Numbered from the stretch's first letter, positions 33,701 through 42,119 are shown. The stretch is 47,173 nucleotides of DNA from JBDRKE01 sp043814315 (GCA_043814315.1 JBDRKE010000012.1:1-47173), one strand, 5' to 3'. Notes: generated from the sequence alone by a model not told the origin. Made by a program: numbers and translations.

Positions 33701-34101
33701 CCCAGATGGGTAAGGCGGGCGGCTGTGCGGCAAGCCAATTGGAAGCTATCGGCCGGCTCGTTTCGCTGGGTTTTCGTTCGGGGCTGGAAGTCAAATCGAT
33801 TATTGAGCAATTACGCAATATTCGCTGTCCTTCTCCTTCCTGGGAAAAGGGCCAGCGCATATTCTCCTGTGCGGACGCTATTGCCAGAGTTGTGGAAAAA
33901 AGGCTGGTTAACAAACAGGTCGTAAAAGCAGCCTTGGAAATCGCCCCTATTCCCATGAAACATTCCCACGATGACGAGGGGGCTTCTTCTGATTTGCTTG
34001 GGCATGCGAATATCGTGGGCGTGTGTCCTGATTGCGGCGGCGCCCTGCGGCATGAGGAGGGATGCGTCAAATGCCATGCCTGTGGGTATTCCAAGTGTTA
34101 G
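30706..34101 (+). CDS. nrdJ: Adenosylcobalamin-dependent (class II) ribonucleotide reductase with intein
   Basis: An 1131-codon precursor from ATG 30706 (GGAGG five bases upstream). Removing the intein (residues 274-638) leaves ~766 residues. Extein motifs are LPNSPCLMNAG, GGGTGFSFSRLRP, NPCGEQ (split by the intein), SCDLGSINLAVM and APTGTISIIAGPSSSGIEPL. These are typical of NrdJ, which makes deoxyribonucleotides without oxygen dependence using B12. After the barrel come a TSCPD domain (~970-1080: TGCGNLYVTINVDEEDRPFE) and a C-terminal zinc ribbon (CPDCGG ... CHACGYSKC). The gene appears to be its own transcription unit. Confidence 0.95.
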   Translation: MELKLSENALKVLERRYLKKDEKGKVIETPEEMFRRVANAIAIADQSYGRNKSQTEELAQEFFGIMASLEFLPNSPCLMNAGKDLGQLSACFVLPIEDSMESIFESLKATAMIHKSGGGTGFSFSRLRPKNAVVKTTGGIASGPVSFMKVYDAATEAVKQGGTRRGANMGILRVDHPDILEFITCKENNKHITNFNISIAVTDDFMKKLEVGEEYDIIDPHTQKTAKKLNAREVFDLIVKQAHKNGEPGVIFIDRMNEFNPTPKLGRYESTNPCLTDDTWIMTADGPCKIKDLIGREFTALVNGEPWKSGEAGFFATGVKAVYKLRTKEGLEIRLTLNHPLLRIKKRTRYSVEAEWTEAGKLEAGDQVVINNHISSDWKGRHTFKEGYLMGLLIGDGTLKKDNTVLSSWGRSQGPEKVRAAVMNSLDGFKHRSDFSGWVEIEERNEFRLCLASFSDFAFSLGLKLGIKDITEEIEKGGGDFCRGLTRGLFDADGTVLVNQEKGSSVRLAQSNLSLLHSVQRILLRLGIYSKIYTFRRKEGIHILPDGKGGHAQYNIRAQHELVISNESILKFAQKIGFEDIEKKSKLEQIIKNYKRTVNRDFFAVTIQDLAFEGMEEVYDTQIPGLNYFDANGFVVHNCGEQVLLPYESCDLGSINLAVMVKKTGPRYEMDWGRLREVTHLAVHFLDNLIDVNKFPLPQIEKATKATRKIGLGVMGWASLLIRLNIPYNTDEAVALAEKTMAFILQEATRKSLELGKIKGPFPAFKGSIYDKKEGAVRLRNATLTTIAPTGTISIIAGPSSSGIEPLFAISYYRNVMDNDKLVEVDPLFGEAAKARGFYSRELMEKIAEKSSIQDIEEIPEDVKRVFVTSHDITPEWHVRMQAAFQKHVHNATSKTINFPHEATVEGVRKSYLLAYELGCKGITIYRDRSREEQVLNVGNPTQSPVQQEPFPLDLQREIVPRPRPEVIIGTTTKVATGCGNLYVTINVDEEDRPFELFTQMGKAGGCAASQLEAIGRLVSLGFRSGLEVKSIIEQLRNIRCPSPSWEKGQRIFSCADAIARVVEKRLVNKQVVKAALEIAPIPMKHSHDDEGASSDLLGHANIVGVCPDCGGALRHEEGCVKCHACGYSKC
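31525..32619 (+). mobile_element. Intein with LAGLIDADG homing endonuclease in nrdJ
   Basis: 365 residues inserted between NP and CGEQ of the conserved NPCGEQ motif. Splicing residues are in place: Cys1 (CLTDDTWIM, block A), block B TLNH, block F YDTQIPGLNYFDANGF, and terminal VVHN followed by the +1 Cys. Two dodecapeptides, GYLMGLLIGDGTL and RGLFDADGTVL, mark a LAGLIDADG endonuclease that probably retains its catalytic aspartates. The intein reads as intact and potentially mobile. Confidence 0.95.
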
Positions 34102-34104
34102 GTA

Positions 34105-34228
34105 AATAGTTAAATCCAAATGTCAAAATCCAAAATCCAAAATAAATCCCAATTCCAAATTTCAAAACAAACCTTTTTTAGTTTTGAATTTTGTGCTTTG
34201 TTATTTGAATTTAAAATTAATTAAGCCC
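34105..34228. repeat. Inverted repeat of AAATCCAAA / TTTTGTGCTTTG words
   Basis: The left arm CAAAATCCAAAATCCAAAA and the right arm TTTTGAATTTTGTGCTTTG flank a TTTTTTAG centre. Same family as 24841-25030 and 42120-42245. Confidence 0.8.
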
Positions 34229-34229
34229 T

Positions 34230-35513
34230 ATGAAAAAAATCTTATACATAGTCTTAGACGGCTTAGGGGATTTGCCAATCAAGGAGCTGAGGAATAAGAC
34301 TCCGCTTGAGGCAGCCCTGACGCCGAACATGGACCGCTTGGCCCAGAGAGGTAAGACGGGTTTAGTTTATCCGGTGGCTAAGGATATTGCTCCTGAGTCG
34401 GATATCGCGGTGATTAGTCTTTTGGGTTACGACGCGCATAAATATTATACGGGCCGGGGCCCTCTGGAATCCTTTGCCGAAGGATTGAACATCAATGACG
34501 GAGATTTGGCTTTACGTGTTAATTTTGCCACGGTGGCCGAAGACTCTAAAACTATCAAAGACCGCCGGGTGGGAAGAGACTTAAGCACGGATGAGGCTAC
34601 CGCTTTAGCTAGGGAAATCAACGCCAAGGTGACGTTGTCCAGCGCCACCTTTGAATTCAAGAATACCATCGGCCACAGGGGCGTCTTGGTGATCAGGGGC
34701 ATGCGTTCTAAATTGTCTGGCTGGATCACCAACACGGATCCTGCCTATGACAGAGAAGGCGTTTTTGGCGTGGCTAAGGAGAAGTTCGAGAATATCGTCG
34801 CAGAGTCTGCGGCCATGCCGGGCTATGAGGATTCACCCGAGGCCAAAGAAGCGGCCATGCTTTTAAATGAATTTACCCAGAAGTCCCATAAGGCATTGAA
34901 TGAGTCCGCGGTTAATAAAAGACGGGTCTCGGAAAACAAAATGCCGGGCAATATCATTTTGTCGCGCGATGCCGGAGACCATCTGCCGAAATTCCCCAAG
35001 ATCGATACGCTGTATAATATGAAATTCGGATCTTTTGTGCAGATGCCGGTAGAGAAGGGGATCGCCCTGTTGACAGGTATGGAGATTATTGAGGTGCCTG
35101 ATTCTACGGGGCATCTGGATGTGGATTATCCCATTTGGGCCAAAGTGGCACTGGGTTCCATAAAAAAATTCGGCGGGATTTATGTGCATATTAAAGGCCC
35201 TGATGAACCGGCGCATGACGGAGATTTTCACAAAAAGAAGGAAATCATTGAAGCCATAGATAAATACTTTTTTACAGACCTCCTCGCTCTGCTGGATATC
35301 AGTAACACCGTTGTTGCGGTAACGGCAGACCATTCTACCGTCTGTGCGATAAAAGCCCACTCCGCTGACCCTGTGCCTCTGCTTGTTTCCGGCGGAAACG
35401 TCAAGCCTGATGGCTCTATGAGTTTTTCGGAGAAGGCTGCGAAGCTCGGTTCCATCGGCGCCATCCGCGGCCAGGAGATCATGCCCCTCCTTGTAAAGAC
35501 TGCCCAAGAGTAG
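34230..35513 (+). CDS. apgM: 2,3-bisphosphoglycerate-independent phosphoglycerate mutase, archaeal type
   Basis: A 427-residue cytoplasmic enzyme of glycolysis that interconverts 3- and 2-phosphoglycerate. It belongs to the alkaline phosphatase superfamily, with metal-site motifs LDGLGD at the N-terminus and TADHST and KAHSADPVP near the C-terminus. PESDIAVISLLGYD carries the serine nucleophile region, and KGPDEPAHDGDFHKK is typical of the ApgM group. Length fits the group (about 400-430). No clear ribosome site is visible, as a repeat runs almost to the ATG. Confidence 0.93.
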   Translation: MKKILYIVLDGLGDLPIKELRNKTPLEAALTPNMDRLAQRGKTGLVYPVAKDIAPESDIAVISLLGYDAHKYYTGRGPLESFAEGLNINDGDLALRVNFATVAEDSKTIKDRRVGRDLSTDEATALAREINAKVTLSSATFEFKNTIGHRGVLVIRGMRSKLSGWITNTDPAYDREGVFGVAKEKFENIVAESAAMPGYEDSPEAKEAAMLLNEFTQKSHKALNESAVNKRRVSENKMPGNIILSRDAGDHLPKFPKIDTLYNMKFGSFVQMPVEKGIALLTGMEIIEVPDSTGHLDVDYPIWAKVALGSIKKFGGIYVHIKGPDEPAHDGDFHKKKEIIEAIDKYFFTDLLALLDISNTVVAVTADHSTVCAIKAHSADPVPLLVSGGNVKPDGSMSFSEKAAKLGSIGAIRGQEIMPLLVKTAQE

Positions 35514-35517
35514 TATA

Positions 35518-35694
35518 ATAATCAAGCGTAAAGTGTAAAGCGCAAAGCGCAAAGTTAAAACTCAAAACTTAAAATGTTTTTAACTTTATGCTTTCCCGCT
35601 AAGCTATTCAATAGCAAGCAGGATCCCGCCATACAATTTAATTGATGGGCGGGAAGTTTTGCGCTTTTCGCTTTGCGTTTTACGCTTACTCATT
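35518..35694. repeat. Inverted repeat of CGTAAAG / GCTTTGCG words
   Basis: AAGCGTAAAGTGTAAAGCGC on the left and GCGCTTTTCGCTTTGCG on the right enclose a nested TCCCGCC/GGCGGGA hairpin. The right arm ends seven bases before the mnmG ATG and is open in its frame. Confidence 0.75.
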
Positions 35695-37563
35695 ATGGAT
35701 AATTACGATGTGATCGTTATAGGCGCTGGTCACGCCGGTATTGAAGCCAGTTTAGTCTCGGCGCGCATGGGTTGCTCGACCCTGCTTATGACCTTAAGCA
35801 AGGGCTCAATAGGCCGGATGAGCTGCAATCCCGCGATTGGCGGGGTGGGCAAGGGCCAGCTGGTGAAAGAAATTGACGCCCTGGGTGGTGAAATGGGGCG
35901 CGCGGCTGATGCCTGCGGCATACAGTTTAGAATCCTCAATGCCTCCAAGGGCGCAGCCGTGCAATCTTCCCGGGCCCAGATAGATATGGATTTGTACAGC
36001 CGGTATATGAACAGGACGATTAAGAAACAGAAGAATCTTTTTGTTATGGAGGCAGAGGCAAAAAAATTAATCGTAAAAGATAATAAAGTCGCTGGAGTCA
36101 TCACGGAAGAGAACGAAGAGATTCCTTCAACCTGTGTGGTTATCTGCCCGGGAACTTTTCTGGATGGCCTTATTCATGTGGGCCTGAAGCAGACAAGCGC
36201 AGGCAGGATTAATGAGCCTGCGGTCAAGAACTTGGCGCAGGATTTAAAAGGGCTAGGCTTTAGCCTGCTGCGCTTCAAGACCGGGACTTGCCCCCGCCTG
36301 GATAAAAAATCAATTGATTTCTCGGCGCTCATCGTCCAAAAAGGCGACATCCCGCCAAAACCATTTTCCTTCTCAACCAGAAAAATCAGGCAAAAGCAGA
36401 TTCCCTGCCATATTACCTATACGAATAAAGAGACGCACAGGATTATTCTGGATAACCTCGACCGCTCTCCTCTTTATACGGGAGTCATCCAGGCCGCGGG
36501 TGTCAGGTATTGCCCTTCCGTTGAGGACAAGGTGGTTAAATTCAGCGATAGAGCGAGGCATCAGATATTCTTAGAGCCGCAAGGGCTTGATACGGATGAG
36601 ATCTATCCGAACGGCCTATCGACGAGCCTGCCTGAAGACGTGCAGCTGGCCATGCTTCATTCCATTCAGGGCTTAGGAAGAGCCAAAGTCATCCGTTTCG
36701 GATATGGAATAGAGCATGCGGTGGCTGAACCCACGCAGTTGTATCCGACACTAGAGACTAAATTGATTAAAAATTTATATCTTGCCGGACAGATCAACGG
36801 CACCACCGGCTACGAAGAAGCGGCCTGCCAGGGGCTTATCGCCGGTATCAATGCGGCCCTCGGCGTAAAAAATAAAGATCCGCTGGTCCTGGACCGCGCC
36901 TCAAGCTATATCGGCGTACTGCTCGATGATTTAACCACCAAGGGCACGAATGAGCCTTACCGCATGTTCACCTCGCGCGTAGAATACCGCCTCATCTTAC
37001 GGGAGGACAATGCGGACTTACGCCTTAAGAAAATCGGTTACACATTGGGATTAGTAAGTGAATCAGATTACAGGAAGTTAGAGAAGAAAAAAGAGGCTAT
37101 TCGGCGCGGGTTAATTTTTTTAAGAACGGCCCGGCTCAAACCTACACAGGAACTCAACCACGCTTTAACTAAGTTAGGCTCACCTCCTTTAAAAAAGAGC
37201 GCGACATTAGAGGAGGTTCTCAAAAGGCCCCAGATTCACATAAGAGATATAAAAAATTTAGACCATATCCGCCTGGGTATTCCGGAGGCTGCTTTAGGCC
37301 CCGTTGAAATAGAGGTAAAATATGCCGGTTTCATTCAGAGACAGCTTCAGGAAGTGGAGAGATTCAAGCATTTAGAGAAGATAAAACTTCCCCAGGATTT
37401 AGACTATAGTAATATTCAAAGCCTGTCTAAGGAGATAAGGGAGAAGTTGAGTGAGTTTAAGCCCCTGAATTTAGGCCAGGCCTCGCGTATATCCGGCGTG
37501 ACACCGGCGGCGATATGTATACTGATGGTGTATTTAAAGAAATACGAGCATAGATCTGAGTAA
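35695..37563 (+). CDS. mnmG: tRNA uridine 5-carboxymethylaminomethyl modification enzyme MnmG (GidA)
   Basis: A 622-residue protein starting at ATG 35695. The frame is open 12 codons further upstream, but that part is repeat sequence. The FAD-binding N-terminus is YDVIVIGAGHAGIEAS, followed by the GidA signatures GGVGKGQLVKEIDALGG and NLYLAGQINGTTGYEEAA. The C-terminal helical domain that binds MnmE and tRNA is complete (VEIEVKYAGFIQRQ, ISGVTPAAICILMVYLK). With MnmE it modifies wobble uridine 34. Its partner gene is not in the window. Length is normal for the family. Confidence 0.97.
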   Translation: MDNYDVIVIGAGHAGIEASLVSARMGCSTLLMTLSKGSIGRMSCNPAIGGVGKGQLVKEIDALGGEMGRAADACGIQFRILNASKGAAVQSSRAQIDMDLYSRYMNRTIKKQKNLFVMEAEAKKLIVKDNKVAGVITEENEEIPSTCVVICPGTFLDGLIHVGLKQTSAGRINEPAVKNLAQDLKGLGFSLLRFKTGTCPRLDKKSIDFSALIVQKGDIPPKPFSFSTRKIRQKQIPCHITYTNKETHRIILDNLDRSPLYTGVIQAAGVRYCPSVEDKVVKFSDRARHQIFLEPQGLDTDEIYPNGLSTSLPEDVQLAMLHSIQGLGRAKVIRFGYGIEHAVAEPTQLYPTLETKLIKNLYLAGQINGTTGYEEAACQGLIAGINAALGVKNKDPLVLDRASSYIGVLLDDLTTKGTNEPYRMFTSRVEYRLILREDNADLRLKKIGYTLGLVSESDYRKLEKKKEAIRRGLIFLRTARLKPTQELNHALTKLGSPPLKKSATLEEVLKRPQIHIRDIKNLDHIRLGIPEAALGPVEIEVKYAGFIQRQLQEVERFKHLEKIKLPQDLDYSNIQSLSKEIREKLSEFKPLNLGQASRISGVTPAAICILMVYLKKYEHRSE

Positions 37564-37565
37564 TG

Positions 37566-37680
37566 TGTAAAGTGTAATGTGTAATGCCTCAATGTATAAT
37601 GTTAAAAGCATTTCCATTACACAATTAAACATTACACTCACATTACACGTTACACATTAAACATTACACAAAAAAAGGAT
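37566..37680. repeat. Inverted repeat of TGTAATGTGTAATG / CATTACAC words
   Basis: TGTAAAGTGTAATGTGTAAT on the left and several CATTACAC-type words on the right form a long hairpin filling the gap between mnmG and the next gene. Confidence 0.75.
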
Positions 37681-37684
37681 GTCT

Positions 37685-38353
37685 ATGCAAAATAATTATT
37701 TAACTCTGAAGAAGTTCTGTCAAGCGCAGGGCGTGGATTTATTCGGCGTTGCGGATATTTCCCGGATAAAAAAAGATTTCATCTTATCCAAAGACGTACT
37801 GGAAAAGTTTGACAGGGCTATATCTTTAGGAGTGCGGTTGTCCGAAAGCGTTTTATCAGAGATTGCGCAGGTACCTACCAAGCTTTATTTTCATCATTAC
37901 AAAACCGTTAATGCCCTTTTGGACCAAATAGCCCTTAAGGCAAGTAACTTTATCCAGCAAAAAGGTTTTTTGAGTTTACCTATCCCCGCTTCGCAGATCC
38001 TGGACTGGCAGAAGCAGACGGGCCACCTTTCCCATAAACAAGTCGGATATCTGGCGGGTTTAGGCTGGATAGGCAGGAATAATCTTTTGGTTAATAAAAA
38101 ACTGGGCAGCCAATTTCGTCTTACCACCATTCTTACCGACCTGCCCCTTGAAACAAATAAGCCCGTAAAACAAGGCTGCGGAAAGTGCCGCCTGTGTATT
38201 GAAGCTTGTCCTGCTTGCGCTATTAAAGAAGACCACCAGATGTTTGACCCTATTAAGTGTTTTGAGAAATTAAAGGAGTTTCAGAAACAGTGCTTGGTGG
38301 ACCAGTATATCTGCGGCATATGCGTCAATGTCTGCCGCAAGGAGAAAGAATGA
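37685..38353 (+). CDS. Epoxyqueuosine-reductase-like (QueG-type) iron-sulfur protein
   Basis: A 222-residue protein. ATG 37685 is preferred to 37679 because AAAGGA would overlap the earlier codon. The core GLGWIGRNNLLVNKKLGSQF and a 2x[4Fe-4S] ferredoxin-type region (CGKCRLCIEACP ... CGICVNVCRK) match the QueG superfamily. It is clearly shorter than full QueG (over 300 residues) and lacks the C-terminal HEAT-like part, so it may be a B12/iron-sulfur reductase of other function. Its stop overlaps the DUF2490 start (ATGA). Confidence 0.7.
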   Translation: MQNNYLTLKKFCQAQGVDLFGVADISRIKKDFILSKDVLEKFDRAISLGVRLSESVLSEIAQVPTKLYFHHYKTVNALLDQIALKASNFIQQKGFLSLPIPASQILDWQKQTGHLSHKQVGYLAGLGWIGRNNLLVNKKLGSQFRLTTILTDLPLETNKPVKQGCGKCRLCIEACPACAIKEDHQMFDPIKCFEKLKEFQKQCLVDQYICGICVNVCRKEKE

Positions 38354-39009
38354 AAAGAATGGTTTCCTTCGCGGTTTTAGCAATTTTTTTTGGAATTGTA
38401 AATGTCAGGGCTTATGCTTATGATGACGCAGACTTCCAGGTATGGAGCACCTTTGGCGAAGAAGTAAAAATCAGCCAGGATCTAAAAGTGGCGCTGGAAG
38501 AAGAGTTCCGCTGGGGAGACAATGCCAGTGATTTTTATTACCGGCATTATGATATAGGGCTTTCCTATAATTTGAAAGAATGGCTGGGCCTGGGTGGCGG
38601 TTATCGCCATATCCTTAATAGAGTCGGGGGAGACTTTAAGGTAGAGAATGAACCTTACCTGACAGCCGCTTTATCTTGGGATCTCGCCGGGTTTAAATGC
38701 GATGACCGCAGCCGGCTGGAATATCAGCACTTTGATTATCAAGCTGACGCATGGAGATACCGTAATAAACTAACGCTCAAGCTTCCGTGGAAGTTCACTG
38801 AATCCGAGATCCAGCCGTATTTAGCCGATGAAATATTCTTGAATTTCCAGAATGAAACGTTCAACCGGAATAGATTTTATGCCGGCTTGGGGATGAATTT
38901 AACCAAAGACCTGAAGGCAGAGATCTATTATTTGCTCCAAAGCAGCAAAAGCCAAAACAAGTGGACGGATATCCATGCATTTGGCTCAAAACTTAAATTT
39001 TCGTTTTAA
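38350..39009 (+). CDS. DUF2490-type outer membrane beta-barrel protein
   Basis: 219 residues from ATG 38350 (AAGGAG five bases before). Earlier in-frame starts are inside the upstream gene. The signal peptide is followed by alternating amphipathic strands with RHYDIGLSYNLKEWLGLGGG, RSRLEYQHFDYQ and a C-terminal phenylalanine (KLKFSF), typical of an outer-membrane barrel of the DUF2490 kind. It supports a didermic envelope. The role is unknown. Confidence 0.78.
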   Translation: MKRMVSFAVLAIFFGIVNVRAYAYDDADFQVWSTFGEEVKISQDLKVALEEEFRWGDNASDFYYRHYDIGLSYNLKEWLGLGGGYRHILNRVGGDFKVENEPYLTAALSWDLAGFKCDDRSRLEYQHFDYQADAWRYRNKLTLKLPWKFTESEIQPYLADEIFLNFQNETFNRNRFYAGLGMNLTKDLKAEIYYLLQSSKSQNKWTDIHAFGSKLKFSF

Positions 39010-39021
39010 GAATTTCCTGAT

Positions 39022-39050
39022 TTTACTTTTTTATCTTTTGATGCTATAAT
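39022..39050 (+). promoter_or_regulatory. Sigma70-type promoter for the Na/Pi cotransporter
   Basis: TTTACT (39022-39027) and TATAAT (39045-39050), spaced 17 bases, 24 bases before the start codon. Confidence 0.65.
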
Positions 39051-39073
39051 CTTAAAGAATACGGAGAAAAAAC

Positions 39074-40684
39074 ATGATTAAAGAGCTTATTTTTGGCGTT
39101 GTCGGGGGCTTAGGGTTATTCATCTACGGCATCTGGGAGATGAGTGAAGGGTTGCATAAGATCTCCGGAGAAAGGATGCGCAGGGTCTTGCATAACTTCA
39201 CAGGCCATCCGATCAAGGGTGTTTTGGTGGGAGCCGGAATCACCAGCCTTATTCAATCCTCTTCTGCCACCACCGTTATGGTCGTGGGGTTTGTGAATGC
39301 CGGCCTGATGACTCTTGTCCAGGCGCTGGGGGTGATATTCGGAGCTAATATCGGTACGACCATCACCGCCCAATTGATCGCCTTTAAACTTACGGATTAC
39401 GCGCTTCCCATTATTGGCCTGGGGATGCTCATCATTTTTCTCGGCAAGAAAAGGAAGCATAAATACATCGGCGAATTTCTGCTGGGTTTCGGTATCCTCT
39501 TCTTAGGATTGAGTATTTTGACCAGTGTGGTTAAACCTTTAGGGCAATATCCTGCATTTAATAACATTCTGTTAAGTTTCAGCAAGAATCCTCTTTTAGC
39601 AATCTTAGCCGCAGCGGTTATCACGGCCATTGTCCAGAGCAGCTCTGTTACTACCGGCATGGTCTTAAGTTTAGCCATGGCCAATCTCATTGATTTAAGG
39701 GCTGCCATATCTTTAATCTTAGGATGTAATATCGGAACCTGTATTACGGCGCTGATTGCTTCCGTGGGTACAGGGATTTCCGCGAAAAGGGCCTCTTTAG
39801 CCCACATCACGTTCAATCTTATTGGCGTGGTCATCTTTCTTCCTTTCCTGGGTTTTTTCCAAAAATTAGTCGTTTATACATCGGGGGAACTCCCCAGGCA
39901 GATTGCCAATGCCCACACTTTATTTAATGTGATCAATACAGCTATCTTTCTTCCATTCATCCCTTTGTACGCGCGATTACTCAATAAAGTCATCCCCGGC
40001 AAAGAGGAGGAAGAGATCGAATACATGCCTAAATATTTAGACCGCCATTTACTGAATATGCCCCCCATTGCCATAGAAGCGGCCATTAAAGAGATCGTCA
40101 GGACTTTAAGCTTAACACAGAGGATGGTGGGCATGGCGATGGAAAGTTTCTTCAAGAACGATGCCAAGTCATTAGATAAAATCACCAGGCGCGAAGAGGC
40201 CGTGGATGCGTTAAGAGAGTCCATCACCAACTATCTTGTGGAGTTGATGCAGCAGGAATTGAGTGCGGAGGAATCCCGTAAAATTCCGGCGTTGATACAC
40301 GCGATCAATGACGTAGAAAGAATCGGCGACCATGCGGAGAACTTAAGAGACCTCGCCCAGCAAAAGATAGATGACCACATGTCCTTTTCCCATACGGCGG
40401 CTGAAGAATTAAAGAAAATGTTTGAAGATACTAATAAGATGATCGCCTGTTCCGTGAAGGCCTTAGAGCTTAACAGCGTCAATGAGGCCAATCTGGTCTT
40501 AGAGCAGGAATGCCAGATCAATGCCTTAAGAGACAGATTAAAGGATAATCATGTCAAACGCCTGGAAGAAGGCAAATGCCATGTCCTCTCAGGAGTCATC
40601 TTTTTGGATATGATCAGCAACCTGGAAAAGATAGGAGACCATCTTAATAACGTTGCCCAAGCTGTTATAGAGGGCCTACAATAA
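39074..40684 (+). CDS. Na+/phosphate cotransporter family protein with C-terminal PhoU domain
   Basis: A 536-residue inner-membrane protein. Two inverted transport repeats each carry the QSSS motif: LIQSSSATTVMVVGF and IVQSSSVTTGMVLSL. GANIGTTITAQLIA and GCNIGTCITALIAS also match between halves. About residues 340-536 form a PhoU-like helical domain (VERIGDHAENLRDLA, NLEKIGDHLNNVAQAVIE). Members import phosphate with sodium. The PhoU part probably gates or signals. It has its own promoter and a GGAG ribosome site. Confidence 0.93.
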   Translation: MIKELIFGVVGGLGLFIYGIWEMSEGLHKISGERMRRVLHNFTGHPIKGVLVGAGITSLIQSSSATTVMVVGFVNAGLMTLVQALGVIFGANIGTTITAQLIAFKLTDYALPIIGLGMLIIFLGKKRKHKYIGEFLLGFGILFLGLSILTSVVKPLGQYPAFNNILLSFSKNPLLAILAAAVITAIVQSSSVTTGMVLSLAMANLIDLRAAISLILGCNIGTCITALIASVGTGISAKRASLAHITFNLIGVVIFLPFLGFFQKLVVYTSGELPRQIANAHTLFNVINTAIFLPFIPLYARLLNKVIPGKEEEEIEYMPKYLDRHLLNMPPIAIEAAIKEIVRTLSLTQRMVGMAMESFFKNDAKSLDKITRREEAVDALRESITNYLVELMQQELSAEESRKIPALIHAINDVERIGDHAENLRDLAQQKIDDHMSFSHTAAEELKKMFEDTNKMIACSVKALELNSVNEANLVLEQECQINALRDRLKDNHVKRLEEGKCHVLSGVIFLDMISNLEKIGDHLNNVAQAVIEGLQ

Positions 40685-40700
40685 GCCTCTCCAAATACCC

Positions 40701-40729
40701 TTGACCCTGCCTGTTTCGTAGTATATACT
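40701..40729 (+). promoter_or_regulatory. Sigma70-type promoter for nadE
   Basis: TTGACC (40701-40706) and TATACT (40724-40729), spaced 17 bases. The ATG at 40740 is only 10 bases beyond the -10 box and has no ribosome site, so the mRNA is probably leaderless. Confidence 0.65.
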
Positions 40730-40739
40730 ATATTTTATT

Positions 40740-41459
40740 ATGAAAGAAAGAATCACTCGCTGGATTAAGAAGCAGGTTGTCCAGGCCAAAGCTCAAGGTA
40801 TTGTTATGGGCTTAAGCGGAGGGTTGGATTCCAGTGTCGTAGCTGCTTTATCTGTAGCTGCTGTGGGGAAAAGGGGCGTTTTAGGCTTATTTTTACCCTG
40901 CCACAGCCATTCCGGAGATTTAAAAGACGCTAAAACAGTAGCCAAATACCTGGGGATAAAAACAAAAACCGTAGATTTATCCGGTATATATGATAATATC
41001 CTAAAGATTCTTCCTGCGGCAGGTAGCTTGGCTAAAGCTAACCTCAAACCGCGCCTGAGAATGCTAGTCTTGTATTACTTTGCCAATAAACTGAATTATT
41101 TAGTTTGCGGCACAGGGAATAAATCCGAAATTAGTATTGGTTATTTTACGAAACATGGGGATGGTGCAACGGATATCCTGCCCATCGGTAATCTGTTAAA
41201 GAAGCAGGTCAGAGCCTTGGCAAAGGAATTAGGTATTCCCCGTTACATTATTGCTAAAGCTCCCAGCGCAGGTCTTTGGATCGGTCAGACAGATGAAGGA
41301 GAGATGGGGATAACTTATGCCGAACTGGATGATATTTTAGGCCGCCTGGAGCAGAAAAAGAAACAGGAGTCATCCCCTAAGAAAGTGGCGAAGGTAAAGC
41401 AGAGGATTATGGCCTCAGAGCATAAGAGGCAAGGGCCCCGCATATGCCATGTTAATTAA
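40740..41459 (+). CDS. nadE: NH3-dependent NAD+ synthetase
   Basis: A 239-residue cytoplasmic enzyme that makes NAD+ from nicotinate adenine dinucleotide, ATP and ammonia. The PP-loop ATPase motif SGGLDSSVVAAL is near the N-terminus. CGTGNKSEISIGYFTKHGDG and APSAGLWIGQTDEGEMGITY are hallmark NadE stretches. There is no glutaminase domain, so free ammonia is used. That fits with glutamine synthetase nearby but does not prove a link. Length is on the short side of normal. Confidence 0.95.
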   Translation: MKERITRWIKKQVVQAKAQGIVMGLSGGLDSSVVAALSVAAVGKRGVLGLFLPCHSHSGDLKDAKTVAKYLGIKTKTVDLSGIYDNILKILPAAGSLAKANLKPRLRMLVLYYFANKLNYLVCGTGNKSEISIGYFTKHGDGATDILPIGNLLKKQVRALAKELGIPRYIIAKAPSAGLWIGQTDEGEMGITYAELDDILGRLEQKKKQESSPKKVAKVKQRIMASEHKRQGPRICHVN

Positions 41460-41461
41460 CG

Positions 41462-41620
41462 TTAAATCCCAAATTCCAAATCACAAATCACAAACAAATT
41501 CCAATTTCCAAATTCCAATGACCAAAACTTACAAGTTTGGAATTTGTAATTTGTAATTTATTTGAAATTTGCCTGCCTGCCGGCAGGCAGGGTGTTTGGA
41601 ACTTGGAATTTAACTTTATA
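41462..41620. repeat. Inverted repeat of AAATCACAAATC / GATTTGTAATTT words with a 20-bp palindrome
   Basis: CCAAATTCCAAATCACAAAT-like words on the left and GGAATTTGTAATTTGTAATT on the right. A perfect palindrome CCTGCCTGCCGGCAGGCAGG sits near 41573-41592. Same family as the coding copy at 19872-20030. Confidence 0.8.
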
Positions 41621-41633
41621 AACGGAGGTAAGA

Positions 41634-42119
41634 ATGGATGAGATACTAGAGATTTTGGAGAAGGATGCGCGGGTAACGCCTCAGGATATCGCTAAGATGC
41701 TCAAGAAGACGCCTGAAAAGATAAAAGAGGTCATCAAGAAATATGAAAAGGAAGGAGTCATCTTAAAATACAAGACCGTTATCAACAGGCAGTTGGTCAG
41801 GGATTCCGGGACAGAGGTGCGCGCGCTCATAGAAGTGAATATCGCACCGCAGAAGGATGTAGGGTTTGACCGCATTGCCGAGCGTATCTATTCTTTTCCG
41901 GAGGTCTCCAGCTGTTATCTCGTTTCCGGAACCTACGATTTGTTGTTGATTGTGGAAGGCAAGGACCTGCATACCGTGGCTAATTTTGTGGCAGAGAAGC
42001 TTTCGCCTTTAGAGAACATCAAAGGCACCACCACGCATTTTCTGTTGAAGAAGTATAAGGAAGACGGAGTCATCTTAAAGCACAAAGAGGAGAATAAGAG
42101 GATAGCCATATCATATTAA
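41634..42119 (+). CDS. AsnC/Lrp-family transcriptional regulator
   Basis: A 161-residue protein with a GGAGGTAAG site before the ATG. An N-terminal HTH (EKDARVTPQDIAKMLKKTPE) is followed by a RAM effector domain (VEGKDLHTVANFVAEKLSPL). Lrp-type proteins sense amino acids and regulate amino-acid metabolism. It is the likely regulator of the aminotransferase that follows. Confidence 0.92.
   Translation: MDEILEILEKDARVTPQDIAKMLKKTPEKIKEVIKKYEKEGVILKYKTVINRQLVRDSGTEVRALIEVNIAPQKDVGFDRIAERIYSFPEVSSCYLVSGTYDLLLIVEGKDLHTVANFVAEKLSPLENIKGTTTHFLLKKYKEDGVILKHKEENKRIAISY

Noticed and set aside
34863..35552. Minus-strand frame of 229 codons opposite the phosphoglycerate mutase
   Set aside because: It is a shadow frame of a well-conserved gene with no family pattern of its own.
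35659..35694. Longer MnmG start
   Set aside because: The additional 12 codons are repeat sequence; the conserved FAD-binding N-terminus begins right after ATG 35695.
38290..38349. Longer start for the DUF2490 protein
   Set aside because: It would overlap the iron-sulfur protein and put the signal peptide 20 residues in; ATG 38350 has a good ribosome site.
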